A stretch of 48,941 bases of DNA from Candidatus Latescibacterota bacterium (lineage in GTDB: Bacteria > Latescibacterota > UBA2968 > UBA8231), in NCBI GenBank assembly GCA_007571365.1, contig RKRN01000136.1, positions 1 to 48,941 of the forward strand. The letters are read 5' to 3'. Position numbers and translations under genes: made by a program. Of the stretch, positions 1 through 7,050 are shown in pieces (within the stretch, counting starts at the first letter, position 1; each line of letters begins with the position of its first letter). The notes under the pieces are model-generated. The model was not told the DNA's origin and made no database searches. It worked only from the letters and a program-made list of their open reading frames with translations.

Positions 1-2
1 AA

Positions 3-1019
3 CTATCTGGCAAGGGCTATCTAGAGCCAGAAAGACATGGTCTTGATCGACTCCGCGATGTCGTTGAACAACAAATCATCGCCACCAAAGGCGACGGTAT
101 TATCGCGGCACATCAGAGCCGTTTGGACCGCGTCTTTGAAAAGGCCTCTAGAGGCATCTCGGATGAGCAAGCGGGATTGACGGACGAGCTCAATGATATT
201 AACTCATCGCAGAAAGAGCGCAGTAAAAAATTGGCTCGGATGCGCGAAAACATTGCTTCGATAAATTCAGTTGTCAACAACGCGAGGGAGAAGTTCCAGA
301 AGGGTCTCCGCGAAGCACAAGGGCCTCTGCACGATAGCATTAATGAAACGATTCGTAAGGTCTTACAAGAGATTGACGCCGATCTCAGCGGAGCGACGGA
401 GATCGACAACATGGCAGGACTAGCGATGGGTATTGGGAACCGTCTGTCTCAGAATCGTAACGTTCTCGCGAAAGCTATCGTGGCTATTGTGAGTGATATC
501 GAAATCATGCTCAATGGGGCGGAGAATGACCTCTCAGAGGAGTTGTTCGCAAGCGGATTCACTGCACGGTATCACTTACTACCGATCTCACCTCATACCA
601 TTTGCCAACAGGTAGAAGAAGAACTGATAAACAACCTTAAACTTGAAGAACTGCAGAGTGTTGTGAAAGATGCAACTACTTGGTGGCAGAGGTTTTGGGA
701 TACCAGGGTAGGCAAACATGCTGCTGTTAGTAATTTGAAAACTAAACTTGAGTCGCGTCTGCGAAAGACTCTTAAGGGACTCTCTGAACACATTGGTAGA
801 GAGTTGCGTGAATGCGGACAAAAGGCTCTTAATACAATGGAATGGAGTTGTCAGCACATTATCGACGAGAGGCAGGATCGGTTAGAAAAGTTGCAAGGAG
901 AAATTTCGTCGGATGAGGACATGAAGCAAGAGATTGACGATCAGCTTGTGGAATTAGATCGGCGAAAACTGCAAGTGGATGAACTCAAAGCTGAGTATGA
1001 CCTAGCGAGGAGTGCCTAA
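3..1019 (+). CDS. Dynamin-like GTPase, C-terminal part (5' end outside window)
   Basis: The reading frame is open from base 3 to the TAA at 1017-1019, so the gene is cut by the window edge; the TTG at 123 is probably not its start. The first visible residues include GLDRLRDVVEQQI, like the end of a Ras/dynamin-type G domain just before its helical stalk. The rest is a long, charged, heptad-rich helical region without an obvious transmembrane segment, with a Trp-rich patch (TTWWQRFWD) about two thirds along and a final coiled coil. Bacterial dynamin-like proteins remodel membranes and some act in phage defence. The nucleotide-binding motifs lie outside the window, so the family call rests on the stalk. 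Base composition is more A+T-rich than most of the window, which may mean transfer. The next gene starts at the base after the stop. Confidence 0.55.
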   Translation, partial: LSGKGYLEPERHGLDRLRDVVEQQIIATKGDGIIAAHQSRLDRVFEKASRGISDEQAGLTDELNDINSSQKERSKKLARMRENIASINSVVNNAREKFQKGLREAQGPLHDSINETIRKVLQEIDADLSGATEIDNMAGLAMGIGNRLSQNRNVLAKAIVAIVSDIEIMLNGAENDLSEELFASGFTARYHLLPISPHTICQQVEEELINNLKLEELQSVVKDATTWWQRFWDTRVGKHAAVSNLKTKLESRLRKTLKGLSEHIGRELRECGQKALNTMEWSCQHIIDERQDRLEKLQGEISSDEDMKQEIDDQLVELDRRKLQVDELKAEYDLARSA

Positions 1020-1613
1020 ATGAATACGGTGAGTATATTGATTTTGGTCGTAGGTACTGCGCTCATTGTAGGAGGTCAAGAAATGAACTCAAAGCGCGAG
1101 GAAATGGACTCAAAGCGCGTCGCCATAACCGTTGCGATTTTGACTACGCTTATTGTAGGCGGCACTATTATATGGTATAGGAAGCGTCATGGCCTTCGCA
1201 ACGCAGAGACGTCAGCCTCAGCTCCCATAAGCCGTCCCGCCTCCCTATCCCCAGATAAGTGCTTATTCGTCCGAAAGCGGGTGGAGACCTATCTCGATGA
1301 GATGCTCTGTTACGAGCTTCGCCTTGAACGCAATCGCCGTGGGGCATCACGGGCTGTCTTGCAGAAGCTGCTCAACGGTAAAGAGGAAGTACTAGCCATG
1401 CCGGTTTTGTATCTCAATTCCGACGAATGGCGATGGGAGCAACAACAGCTCCAACAAGCGGTAGAAGCTGCGCTTGGCGAGCTCGGTCTTTCTGTTCCCC
1501 CAGATGTTCGCGAGCCAACTGCCCAAGCCGCACACGCCTGCGAACAATGGGCCGCTGCCGAAGCCAAACGGCTATTCGACGAGGAGTTGGGCAACGATTC
1601 TCGGGAAGGATGA
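1020..1613 (+). CDS. Small membrane protein coupled to the dynamin-like gene
   Basis: 197 residues; the ATG follows directly on the TAA of the dynamin-like gene (taaATG), so the two are probably translated together. Two hydrophobic segments are seen, about residues 4-20 and 38-56, separated by a short charged loop carrying a duplicated motif (MNSKRE, MDSKR). The rest (about residues 60-197) is a soluble, mainly helical domain rich in Arg, Glu and Ala. I do not recognise a family. An anchor or partner that brings the dynamin-like protein to the membrane is a reasonable guess from context only. The gene ends 31 bases before the convergent manC gene. Confidence 0.6.
   Translation: MNTVSILILVVGTALIVGGQEMNSKREEMDSKRVAITVAILTTLIVGGTIIWYRKRHGLRNAETSASAPISRPASLSPDKCLFVRKRVETYLDEMLCYELRLERNRRGASRAVLQKLLNGKEEVLAMPVLYLNSDEWRWEQQQLQQAVEAALGELGLSVPPDVREPTAQAAHACEQWAAAEAKRLFDEELGNDSREG
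1080..1121 (+). repeat. Two tandem copies of a 21-bp unit inside a CDS
   Basis: Bases 1080-1100 and 1101-1121 match at 18 of 21 positions by eye. The unit is in frame and gives the repeated E-M-(N/D)-S-K-R loop between the two membrane segments of the 1020-1613 gene. Confidence 0.7.
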
Positions 1614-1644
1614 CGCTCGTGAACTGCTTTGACGTCGAGTGAGC

Positions 1645-2709
1645 CTAGCGGTATTTCTCTTTTACCTGCTCTACCGCGTCTTTCACCTTTTGAGCCGCCC
1701 CCTTCGCGCACACCAGCAGCGCGTCTTTAGTATCCACCACCACCAAGTCCTCCACCCCTAAGAGCAACACGACTTTATCGGCCTGCCCATATACCGTTGA
1801 ACGGGCCGCGTCCAACGCCACCACCTCGCCCGATAGCAAATTACCGGCCGCATCCGTCGGCAATACATCCGTCAGCGCCGCCCAAGAGCCGATGTCGCCC
1901 CAATCGATATCCGCCGCTAGCGTGGCCACCTTGGGGGCGCGCTCGACCAAGGCGTGGTCGATGGAGATGGGCTTGAGCTTTGGATACTCGCGGGCGATGA
2001 CCGCTTCCTCCTGCGGGGTGCCAACGGCGGCTTGGATGCGCTGCAATCCAGCGTGCATTTCCGGCTCAAAGCGGGCCAAAAGCTCCAGCACGGTCGCCGC
2101 CTTCCAGACAAACATGTTGCTGTTCCACAAATAATGGCCGCTGGCCACGTACTCAGCCGCCTCTTGTGCGGCGGGCTTTTCCGTGAACTCGGCAACCGCG
2201 TACACCGGCGTTCCGCTCACCTCTGCTAGCACGGGACCGCGGCGGATGTAGCCATAACCCGTTTCAGCGCGCGTCGGCTTGACCCCAAGCGTGAACAAGC
2301 AGTCGGGCCGGTCGGCTAGTGCTTGGTCGGCGACCTGTAACAAGCGGCAGAACTCCTCGGGCCGACCGATGTAGTGATCCGAGCCCAAGCTGGCGACCGT
2401 GCAGCCCGGATGGCGGGCCTCTAGCAGTGCACACTCCAAGCCGATGGCCGGTCCGGTATTGCGCAGTGCGGGCTCGACGATGAGCTGCTCGGGCGACAGC
2501 GCTGGCACCTGCTCGCTTACTAGTGATTGCAATAAGTGTCCGGTCGATACGTACACATCGGCTGGCGCGGCAATCGCGCCAATGCGGGCGACCGCGTCTT
2601 GCAGCATGGTCTGCTCGCCGGCCATGCAGTGGAACTGCTTGGGCTTGTGCGTACGGCTATAGGGCCACAGCCGCGTGCCGACCCCGCCGGCGCGGATGAC
2701 AAATTTCAT
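1645..2709 (-). CDS. manC: Mannose-1-phosphate guanylyltransferase
   Basis: Makes GDP-mannose from mannose 1-phosphate and GTP in the cytoplasm, the precursor for mannose- and fucose-containing surface polysaccharides. The 354-residue protein opens with the nucleotidyltransferase signature AGGVGTRLWPYSR (residues 7-19), followed by KPKQF (22-26), GSDHYI (109-114), FTEKP (175-179) and a late IDWGDIGSW, all typical of the ManC family. Length matches the stand-alone enzyme without the phosphomannose-isomerase domain of bifunctional ManC/AlgA proteins. I chose the ATG at 2709 because the signature normally starts within about ten residues of the N-terminus; an in-frame extension to 2766 is open but lacks family sequence. 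A GGGAG lies upstream as a likely ribosome site. Convergent with the 1020-1613 gene, divergent from ispH. Confidence 0.92.
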   Translation of the reverse strand: MKFVIRAGGVGTRLWPYSRTHKPKQFHCMAGEQTMLQDAVARIGAIAAPADVYVSTGHLLQSLVSEQVPALSPEQLIVEPALRNTGPAIGLECALLEARHPGCTVASLGSDHYIGRPEEFCRLLQVADQALADRPDCLFTLGVKPTRAETGYGYIRRGPVLAEVSGTPVYAVAEFTEKPAAQEAAEYVASGHYLWNSNMFVWKAATVLELLARFEPEMHAGLQRIQAAVGTPQEEAVIAREYPKLKPISIDHALVERAPKVATLAADIDWGDIGSWAALTDVLPTDAAGNLLSGEVVALDAARSTVYGQADKVVLLLGVEDLVVVDTKDALLVCAKGAAQKVKDAVEQVKEKYR

Positions 2710-2793
2710 CGGTTGACACTCCCATATAGGTGAATTCATTAATTCAGTGTTGGGCAATATAACCAATCGCCCGGCCCCGAGCAGGACGCCCTA

Positions 2794-2821
2794 TTGACAG
2801 CTTAACCTCATGCTGTACTAT
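2794..2821 (+). promoter_or_regulatory. Sigma-70-type promoter of the ispH-BMC operon
   Basis: TTGACA at 2794-2799 and TACTAT at 2816-2821, spaced 16 bp, about 35 bp before the ispH start. A GAGGAG ribosome site follows just before the ATG at 2858. The -35 is a perfect consensus, the -10 matches four of six. Confidence 0.6.
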
Positions 2822-2857
2822 GTACTCTTCTTGTAGCAATTACCCGAGGAGCTTCGC

Positions 2858-4114
2858 ATGGCGTATCGGCAATTCGACCGGGTCCCCAATCACTACGCCG
2901 GCCCCACCATCCAGCGCGTCAAGGACTATCGCCTGAAAAACGGCAAGCGCTCGCTGTGCCCGACGCTGCTGCAAATCGGCCAGCTACAGGTCTTAATCCC
3001 CCGGCACTTTGGCTTTTGCTTCGGGGTTGAGCGGGCCATTCACATGGCCTTTTCAGCCGTCAAGGAAAACCCAAGGCGCAACGCGTACCTCGTTAGCGAA
3101 ATCATCCACAATCCCTTGGTCAACAACGATCTCAAAGAGCAAGGCGTCCGCTTCATCTACGACTCCGCGGGGGACCGCCAAGTCGCCGAGGCGGAGCTAA
3201 AAAGCGACGACATCGCACTCATTCCGGCCTTTGGCACCACCACACAGATCGAAGACTCGCTCCGCCAAAGCGGTATCGACATCGAGTCCGATGAATACCG
3301 AGAAAACTACGATACCACCTGCCCCTTTGTCTCCAAGGTGTGGAAGCGCGGCGAGGAGCTAGGCCGCCAAGGCTATACCATCATCATCCACGGCAAGTAC
3401 AACCACGAGGAAACCCAAGCGACCCATTCGCATACCGAGGAACACACCAAAACCCTAGTGGTGCTCGACGCGGCCGAAGCCGAGAAGGTGGCCGCGTACA
3501 TCGCGGGCGCGATGCCACTGGCCGACTTCGAGCGCACCTTTGCCGCTAAAAGCTCCGAAGGTTTCGACCCCCAAAAAGACCTAGCGCGCGTGGCCGTGGT
3601 CAACCAGACGACTATGCTCGCCGAAGAAACGCAGGAAGTAGCCACCATTTTGCGCCGCGCCATGCGCCAGCGCTATGGTGAGGAAAACCTCGACTACCAC
3701 TGCGCCGACACCAACGATACCCTGTGCTACGCCACCCACCAAAACCAAAACGCCATCCGCACCCTGCTAAGCTCTGGGGCCGATTTGGCGCTGATCGTCG
3801 GTGGTTACAACAGCTCAAACACCGCGCATTTAGTCGAGCTGTGCCTCCAATCCATGCCGAGCTTCCTCGTTGCCAACAGCGACGAGCTCTTATCGGAGCA
3901 GCGCATCCGTCATTTCGATGTTCACGCTAAAAAAATAATCGAGAGCGAAGCCTGGCTGCCACGCCCCCTGCCCGTGCGGCTAATTATTACTTCGGGCGCG
4001 TCCTGCCCGGATATTCTCATGGACCAAGTATTGGAAAAAGTTGCTGGTTTGTACGGGTACAGCGCACGAGAAATCAACGCCGCCTGCTTGCAACTCTTTG
4101 AGGAAAGCTCGTGA
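2858..4114 (+). CDS. ispH: 4-hydroxy-3-methylbut-2-enyl diphosphate reductase (LytB), long form
   Basis: Last step of the MEP isoprenoid pathway: HMBPP is reduced to isopentenyl and dimethylallyl diphosphate by a cytoplasmic [4Fe-4S] enzyme. The 418 residues match the long cyanobacterial/plastid form with about 45 extra N-terminal residues, not the ~310-residue E. coli type. Cluster ligands are Cys54 (FGFCFGVERA), Cys155 (DTTCPFVSK) and Cys290 (DTNDTLCYATHQNQ). Substrate motifs HNPLVNN (84-90), HGKYNHEET (178-186), VVNQTTM (247-253) and GGYNSSNT (315-322) are present. The ATG at 2858 follows a GAGGAG. The stop overlaps the GTG start of a BMC vertex gene (GTGA), so ispH heads a coupled four-gene operon. 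The coupling to microcompartment proteins is unusual. Confidence 0.95.
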   Translation: MAYRQFDRVPNHYAGPTIQRVKDYRLKNGKRSLCPTLLQIGQLQVLIPRHFGFCFGVERAIHMAFSAVKENPRRNAYLVSEIIHNPLVNNDLKEQGVRFIYDSAGDRQVAEAELKSDDIALIPAFGTTTQIEDSLRQSGIDIESDEYRENYDTTCPFVSKVWKRGEELGRQGYTIIIHGKYNHEETQATHSHTEEHTKTLVVLDAAEAEKVAAYIAGAMPLADFERTFAAKSSEGFDPQKDLARVAVVNQTTMLAEETQEVATILRRAMRQRYGEENLDYHCADTNDTLCYATHQNQNAIRTLLSSGADLALIVGGYNSSNTAHLVELCLQSMPSFLVANSDELLSEQRIRHFDVHAKKIIESEAWLPRPLPVRLIITSGASCPDILMDQVLEKVAGLYGYSAREINAACLQLFEESS

Positions 4115-4413
4115 TACTCGGTCTCGTCAAAGGGCACGTGGTCTCCAGCGCCAAGGTAGATGCCCTTAAGGGCGAGAAGCTCTTAATAGTCGAGATCCTC
4201 GCCGCCACGCCCGAGGGCTTACAGCGCACCGAGAAGCATCTCGTCTGCATCGACGGCGTGCAAGCGGGCGAAGGCGAACTCGTCGTCGTCGTGCAAGGTA
4301 GCTCGGTACGGCAGGCACCGGGCCTGGAGCAGATGCCAGTAGATGCGCTGATCATCGGCATCGTAGATTCGCTACAGGCGTTTGGACGCTCCCTAGCAAA
4401 GCAAGTCGCATGA
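4111..4413 (+). CDS. BMC vertex protein 1 (EutN/CcmL, BMC-P)
   Basis: 100 residues of the EutN/CcmL family, whose pentamers cap the vertices of bacterial microcompartments. The family pattern is clear: LGLVKGHVVSS at the N-terminus, KGEKLLIVEI, CIDGVQAGEGELVVVV, and VDALIIGIVDSL near the end. The GTG start overlaps the ispH stop by four bases and the stop overlaps the next BMC-P gene by four. It is the longest of the three copies, with about ten extra C-terminal residues. No BMC-H/BMC-T shell gene or signature enzyme is in the window, so the compartment cargo cannot be told from here. Confidence 0.9.
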   Translation: MILGLVKGHVVSSAKVDALKGEKLLIVEILAATPEGLQRTEKHLVCIDGVQAGEGELVVVVQGSSVRQAPGLEQMPVDALIIGIVDSLQAFGRSLAKQVA

Positions 4414-4670
4414 AGGTCTGCCGCGTTATTGGCCACGTAGTCGCCAGCAGCAAGCATCCCTTGCTCGCCGGGCAGAAGATCATGGTGGTGCGCCCCGAAG
4501 ACGAAGAGAGCGGTGCTCTGCAAGTGGCGGTGGATGGGGTCCAAGCGGGGATCGGCAGCAGAGTGCTAGTCGTGCAGTCGGGGGCTGCCGGGGCCGAGGT
4601 GACCGGAGCCGAGCGGCCGCCGTGTAGAAGCGTGATCGTGGGAATTATCGACGAAGGAGCAGCCGCGTGA
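4410..4670 (+). CDS. BMC vertex protein 2 (EutN/CcmL, BMC-P)
   Basis: 86 residues, second of three tandem EutN/CcmL paralogues. The N-terminal strand VCRVIGHVVASSKHP, QKIMVVRP, VDGVQAGIGSRVLVV and SVIVGIIDE fit the pentamer fold. The ATG overlaps the stop of copy 1 (ATGA) and its own stop overlaps the GTG of copy 3 (GTGA). It diverges enough from copies 1 and 3 to be an old paralogue and not a recent duplication, consistent with microcompartments that use several distinct pentamers. Confidence 0.9.
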   Translation: MKVCRVIGHVVASSKHPLLAGQKIMVVRPEDEESGALQVAVDGVQAGIGSRVLVVQSGAAGAEVTGAERPPCRSVIVGIIDEGAAA

Positions 4671-4930
4671 AGCTAGCTAAGGTGGTGGGCACCGTAGTGC
4701 TCTCGCAGTCCATTGAGCCGTTCTGCGGCCAGATATTGCACCTCACCCAAGACCTCGACGAGCACCTAGAGCCTACAGGTGAAGCTGAAGTCTGCGCGAC
4801 CTGGACGGCCCTGCGCGAGGGAGACGCGGTGATCGTCGAGGTGGCACGCGAAGCCTGTAATGCCTTTGCTCCTCCACTGCCTACGGACGCAGCTATCGTC
4901 GGCAAGGTGGACGAGATACACCTCGGCTAA
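4667..4930 (+). CDS. BMC vertex protein 3 (EutN/CcmL, BMC-P)
   Basis: 87 residues, third EutN/CcmL copy. LAKVVGTVVLSQSIEP at the start, then the central strand QILHLTQDLDEHLEP, an ATWTALREGDAVIVEVA segment where the family has the (V/I)D-x-V-G-A-G turn, and AAIVGKVDEI at the end. The usual glycine-rich turn is changed here (REGDAV), so this is the most divergent copy. GTG start overlapping copy 2. The last four bases overlap the end of the convergent gene at 4927-5220. Confidence 0.85.
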   Translation: MKLAKVVGTVVLSQSIEPFCGQILHLTQDLDEHLEPTGEAEVCATWTALREGDAVIVEVAREACNAFAPPLPTDAAIVGKVDEIHLG

Positions 4931-5220
4931 GCGGCACAGCGCTCGGCCCGAGCATCGCGCAGCCTTTTCAGCTCGAGCATCCAAGCATCTTCGTACTGAC
5001 GCAGCACCCGGGACCACGCGCTCAGATCCGCTTCGCCGCGGAGGAGCTGACGGGCGGTTTGATTGACGACTTTTTCGGCTCGCTGGACTTGGGGACGGGC
5101 GGCTGAACTGTGCATGGGAATGGGGCCGAAGGCGCTCCGCACCCGATTGATGACCGCGCTGAGCTCGCCGCCCAGATGAGATATAGAGGGGGATGTGGGG
5201 AATGTGCGCTGCCTATGCAT
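4927..5220 (-). CDS. Small protein of unknown function under a palindromic operator
   Basis: 97 residues, no family recognised. The C-terminal two thirds is helical and charged (AEKVVNQTARQLLRGE, WSRVLRQYEDAWMLELKR). The start is supported: a GGAGG lies seven bases before the ATG at 5220, and a good sigma-70 promoter sits about 90 bp further up inside a perfect inverted repeat. It converges on the BMC-P operon with a four-base overlap of the stops. It could be a small regulator or the conserved tail of a larger family; the sequence does not decide. Confidence 0.6.
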   Translation of the reverse strand: MHRQRTFPTSPSISHLGGELSAVINRVRSAFGPIPMHSSAARPQVQRAEKVVNQTARQLLRGEADLSAWSRVLRQYEDAWMLELKRLRDARAERCAA

Positions 5221-5285
5221 GGGAAACCTCCAGCGGAAGTGCTGGCGCTCGGGGATGCGCCAGAGAGGACTTGGGGAATCGCTTT

Positions 5286-5336
5286 ACTGCATTTATGTTC
5301 AGCAATTAAGATACTGAACATAAATGCAGTTGTCAA
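5286..5336 (-). promoter_or_regulatory. Promoter wrapped in a perfect 17-bp inverted repeat (operator)
   Basis: Arms 5286-5302 and 5314-5330 are perfect reverse complements around an 11-base spacer (5303-5313). On the minus strand TTGACA (5331-5336) is followed after exactly 17 bases, which are one palindrome arm, by TATCTT (5308-5313) inside the spacer. The -10 is therefore flanked by both arms, the layout of a repressor operator overlapping a promoter. It would drive the 97-residue gene at 4927-5220. As RNA the same sequence could also fold as a hairpin. Confidence 0.6.
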
Positions 5337-5372
5337 GCAATTTAACTCCTTTTTTCGTCCTCAAACTCTCCT

Positions 5373-5396
5373 TCTCCGCAGGCTAAACTCGCCGTT
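5373..5396. repeat. Left 24-bp direct repeat (candidate attachment site)
   Basis: Identical to 7069-7092. It is followed on the minus strand by RRV-stop in the frame of the disrupted membrane-protein gene, so this is probably the original 3' end of that gene before integration. The palindromic operator begins 43 bp beyond it. Confidence 0.65.
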
Positions 5397-5439
5397 GTTA
5401 GGTACTGCTAGACGAGTCCATACGCTACGCTGGCGGAGG

Positions 5440-5994
5440 TCAGTTTCGGGCTATAGGTGTCTCGATAGGCTGGAGAGCAGAATCTCGCGCTGGCGAGGAG
5501 GCCGGAGGAGTGCTGCCTCTGCCATTGCGCCGAATTGCATCCGCAATAGGCCCCAAACGCGACGGGCCAGAGAATAGCCCATCGTCCAATATCCTTTGAA
5601 TTTCTTCGGCTTCCAGCAACGCTATGTGCTTGAAAACCCTCGGGATGGCACTTGCGCGAGTCTTGGATGCCGGCACCTCGATCCCATATGTATGACAGAA
5701 ATGAGCGATATCGCCGAAAGTGGGCAGAAACGCCTTGCGTTCAAAGCGTTCCGCAAGGTCAGCTACTGGTGCCATCTTCTCTGAGGAGAGTTCCAACTTG
5801 GAAACGTATTCCGGTGCCGTAGCTTTTGCCCTTCGCTTCTTGGGCTTTTTCCTCCTATCGGCATCGGACGATCCGCCGACCTGCACAGAACTTTCGCGTT
5901 GAGCGTCCACAATTTTCCCCAGCGATTCAAGAACACGCCTTAGGCCATACTCGCTGACTATTGGGCGTAGTGCCGCTTCAACAGGATTCTTCAT
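5440..5994 (-). CDS. Partner protein of the ParA ATPase, unknown function
   Basis: 184 residues, starting six bases after the ParA stop; its GGAGG ribosome site lies inside the end of the ParA gene, so the two are co-expressed. The protein has an N-terminal helical segment (about 1-35), a basic stretch (RRKKPKKRRAK, about 48-58) that could bind DNA, and a more ordered region (about 65-150) with FGDIAHFCHTYGIEVPASKTR and a short helical end (LLEAEEIQRILDDG). The tail is Ser/Pro-rich and probably disordered. Position suggests a ParB-like or cargo-adaptor role, but no ParB motif is seen. Confidence 0.75.
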   Translation of the reverse strand: MKNPVEAALRPIVSEYGLRRVLESLGKIVDAQRESSVQVGGSSDADRRKKPKKRRAKATAPEYVSKLELSSEKMAPVADLAERFERKAFLPTFGDIAHFCHTYGIEVPASKTRASAIPRVFKHIALLEAEEIQRILDDGLFSGPSRLGPIADAIRRNGRGSTPPASSPARDSALQPIETPIARN

Positions 5995-6000
5995 ACACTC

Positions 6001-6864
6001 TCAACCTCCGTCAAAGAGTCTTCCGAAAAATTCACTCGCGAAAAGCGTAAAGAGGTGAGCATTTCTAAGATTATTGAAATCGCCGCGCATCATTTTGGGA
6101 AACCCACGGGAGTAATATATCTCATGCCCGAATACGTGCCATCCATTCTTATCTGCCTCTTCATGTATCTCTACCTTTGCTCTTTTTGATTCAGGCCCTC
6201 CATCGTTGGAGCTTTGATAAGTGGTATTATTGATCACTACACCAATTACATCAATCAAGTGGCCTTGGTTTTCGTCTCTGAATTTGGTGAGGGAATCATT
6301 TAGTAATGGGAAGCCAATAGTAGCGAAGTATTCTGGTTTGACGGGAACAAGAATGTAACGCGATGCGTGATATGCAGCCTGAGTGAATATCGATTCAGTC
6401 GGAGCGCAATCTATGAGTATGAGATCTTTGTCCTGAAAATTGTTGGCAATGAGCCGCGCCAGAACTCGGGGGTCAGGCTTAATCGAGTCAATCAGGTTGT
6501 CGGAAAAATCAAACCTCGAAGGGATGATGTCCAAACCAGAACGAACCGAGCGGACTGCATCACGGATATTGAGCGGGGTTGGTGATGGCTTATCGGAAGT
6601 TGGGGGCTGATACTCCTTAAATACCTCGACAATTGACGGGGATTTGTCCTCTAAGAGCCTCCTATAAGCAGTACCTCCCATAAGGGCTTGAGACAGATTA
6701 GCCTGTGGGTCCAAGTCAATTGCTAGAACTTTGCGGGGATTGCGAGAATAGAAAGGCCTTGCTCCTGTCGCATAGAGAGCCAGTGATGCCGCGACTGTGG
6801 TCTTGCCAACGCCCCCTTTCATATTGATCACCGAAACACAAACAGGACCTTGTTTATTGGCCAT
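6001..6864 (-). CDS. ParA/MinD-type partition ATPase
   Basis: 287 residues. The deviant Walker A motif KGGVGKTT is at 16-23, with signature lysine Lys16; AIDLDPQANLSQAL (48-61) and LILIDCAP (148-155) complete the ParA fold. Such ATPases position plasmids, chromosomes or protein cargo through ATP-dependent dimerisation. There is no N-terminal HTH, so it is a short (type Ib-like) ParA, a class often autoregulated by its partner. I chose the ATG at 6864 because AAGGAAGG lies eight bases upstream; a GTG three codons earlier is also open. First gene of a two-gene unit inside the 24-bp repeat element, with its own promoter and leader hairpin. Confidence 0.92.
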   Translation of the reverse strand: MANKQGPVCVSVINMKGGVGKTTVAASLALYATGARPFYSRNPRKVLAIDLDPQANLSQALMGGTAYRRLLEDKSPSIVEVFKEYQPPTSDKPSPTPLNIRDAVRSVRSGLDIIPSRFDFSDNLIDSIKPDPRVLARLIANNFQDKDLILIDCAPTESIFTQAAYHASRYILVPVKPEYFATIGFPLLNDSLTKFRDENQGHLIDVIGVVINNTTYQSSNDGGPESKRAKVEIHEEADKNGWHVFGHEIYYSRGFPKMMRGDFNNLRNAHLFTLFASEFFGRLFDGG

Positions 6865-6884
6865 ATATAACACCTTCCTTGGTT

Positions 6885-6927
6885 AAAAGTAAAAAGGTAC
6901 GGGGCGTCCACTAGGAACGCCCCATAC
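6885..6927 (-). terminator. Terminator-like hairpin in the ParA leader (attenuator?)
   Basis: On the minus strand 6927-6917 pairs with 6907-6897 (11 bp with one G-U pair) around a nine-base loop, followed at once by a U-rich run (about 6896-6885). This is the form of an intrinsic terminator. It lies between the ParA promoter (6970-6998) and the ParA start (6864), so it may attenuate transcription or terminate reads entering from outside the element. Confidence 0.55.
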
Positions 6928-6958
6928 GAGAGGATGGACATTTATGAATTGTACTACC

Positions 6959-6998
6959 TGATACGGTCCTTTATAATGACCATATCATACAAAGTCAA
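6959..6998 (-). promoter_or_regulatory. ParA promoter with overlapping inverted-repeat operator
   Basis: Minus strand: TTGACT (6998-6993), 17-bp spacer, TATAAA (6975-6970). A 10-bp inverted repeat with one mismatch (6959-6968 and 6978-6987, nine-base spacer) brackets the -10. It suggests autoregulation by the ParA partner or another small repressor. Transcription would begin near 6963 and pass through the leader hairpin. Confidence 0.65.
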
Positions 6999-7050
6999 GG
7001 CTATGCCCATCCTCTCCCCCCCTCTATCTCAGGCTCTTCCGAAAGCCGCT

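Noticed and set aside
5110-5577. 155-codon plus-strand ORF over the operator region
   Set aside because: It crosses the palindrome, the promoter and the 24-bp repeat, overlaps minus-strand genes and has no ribosome site or protein character.
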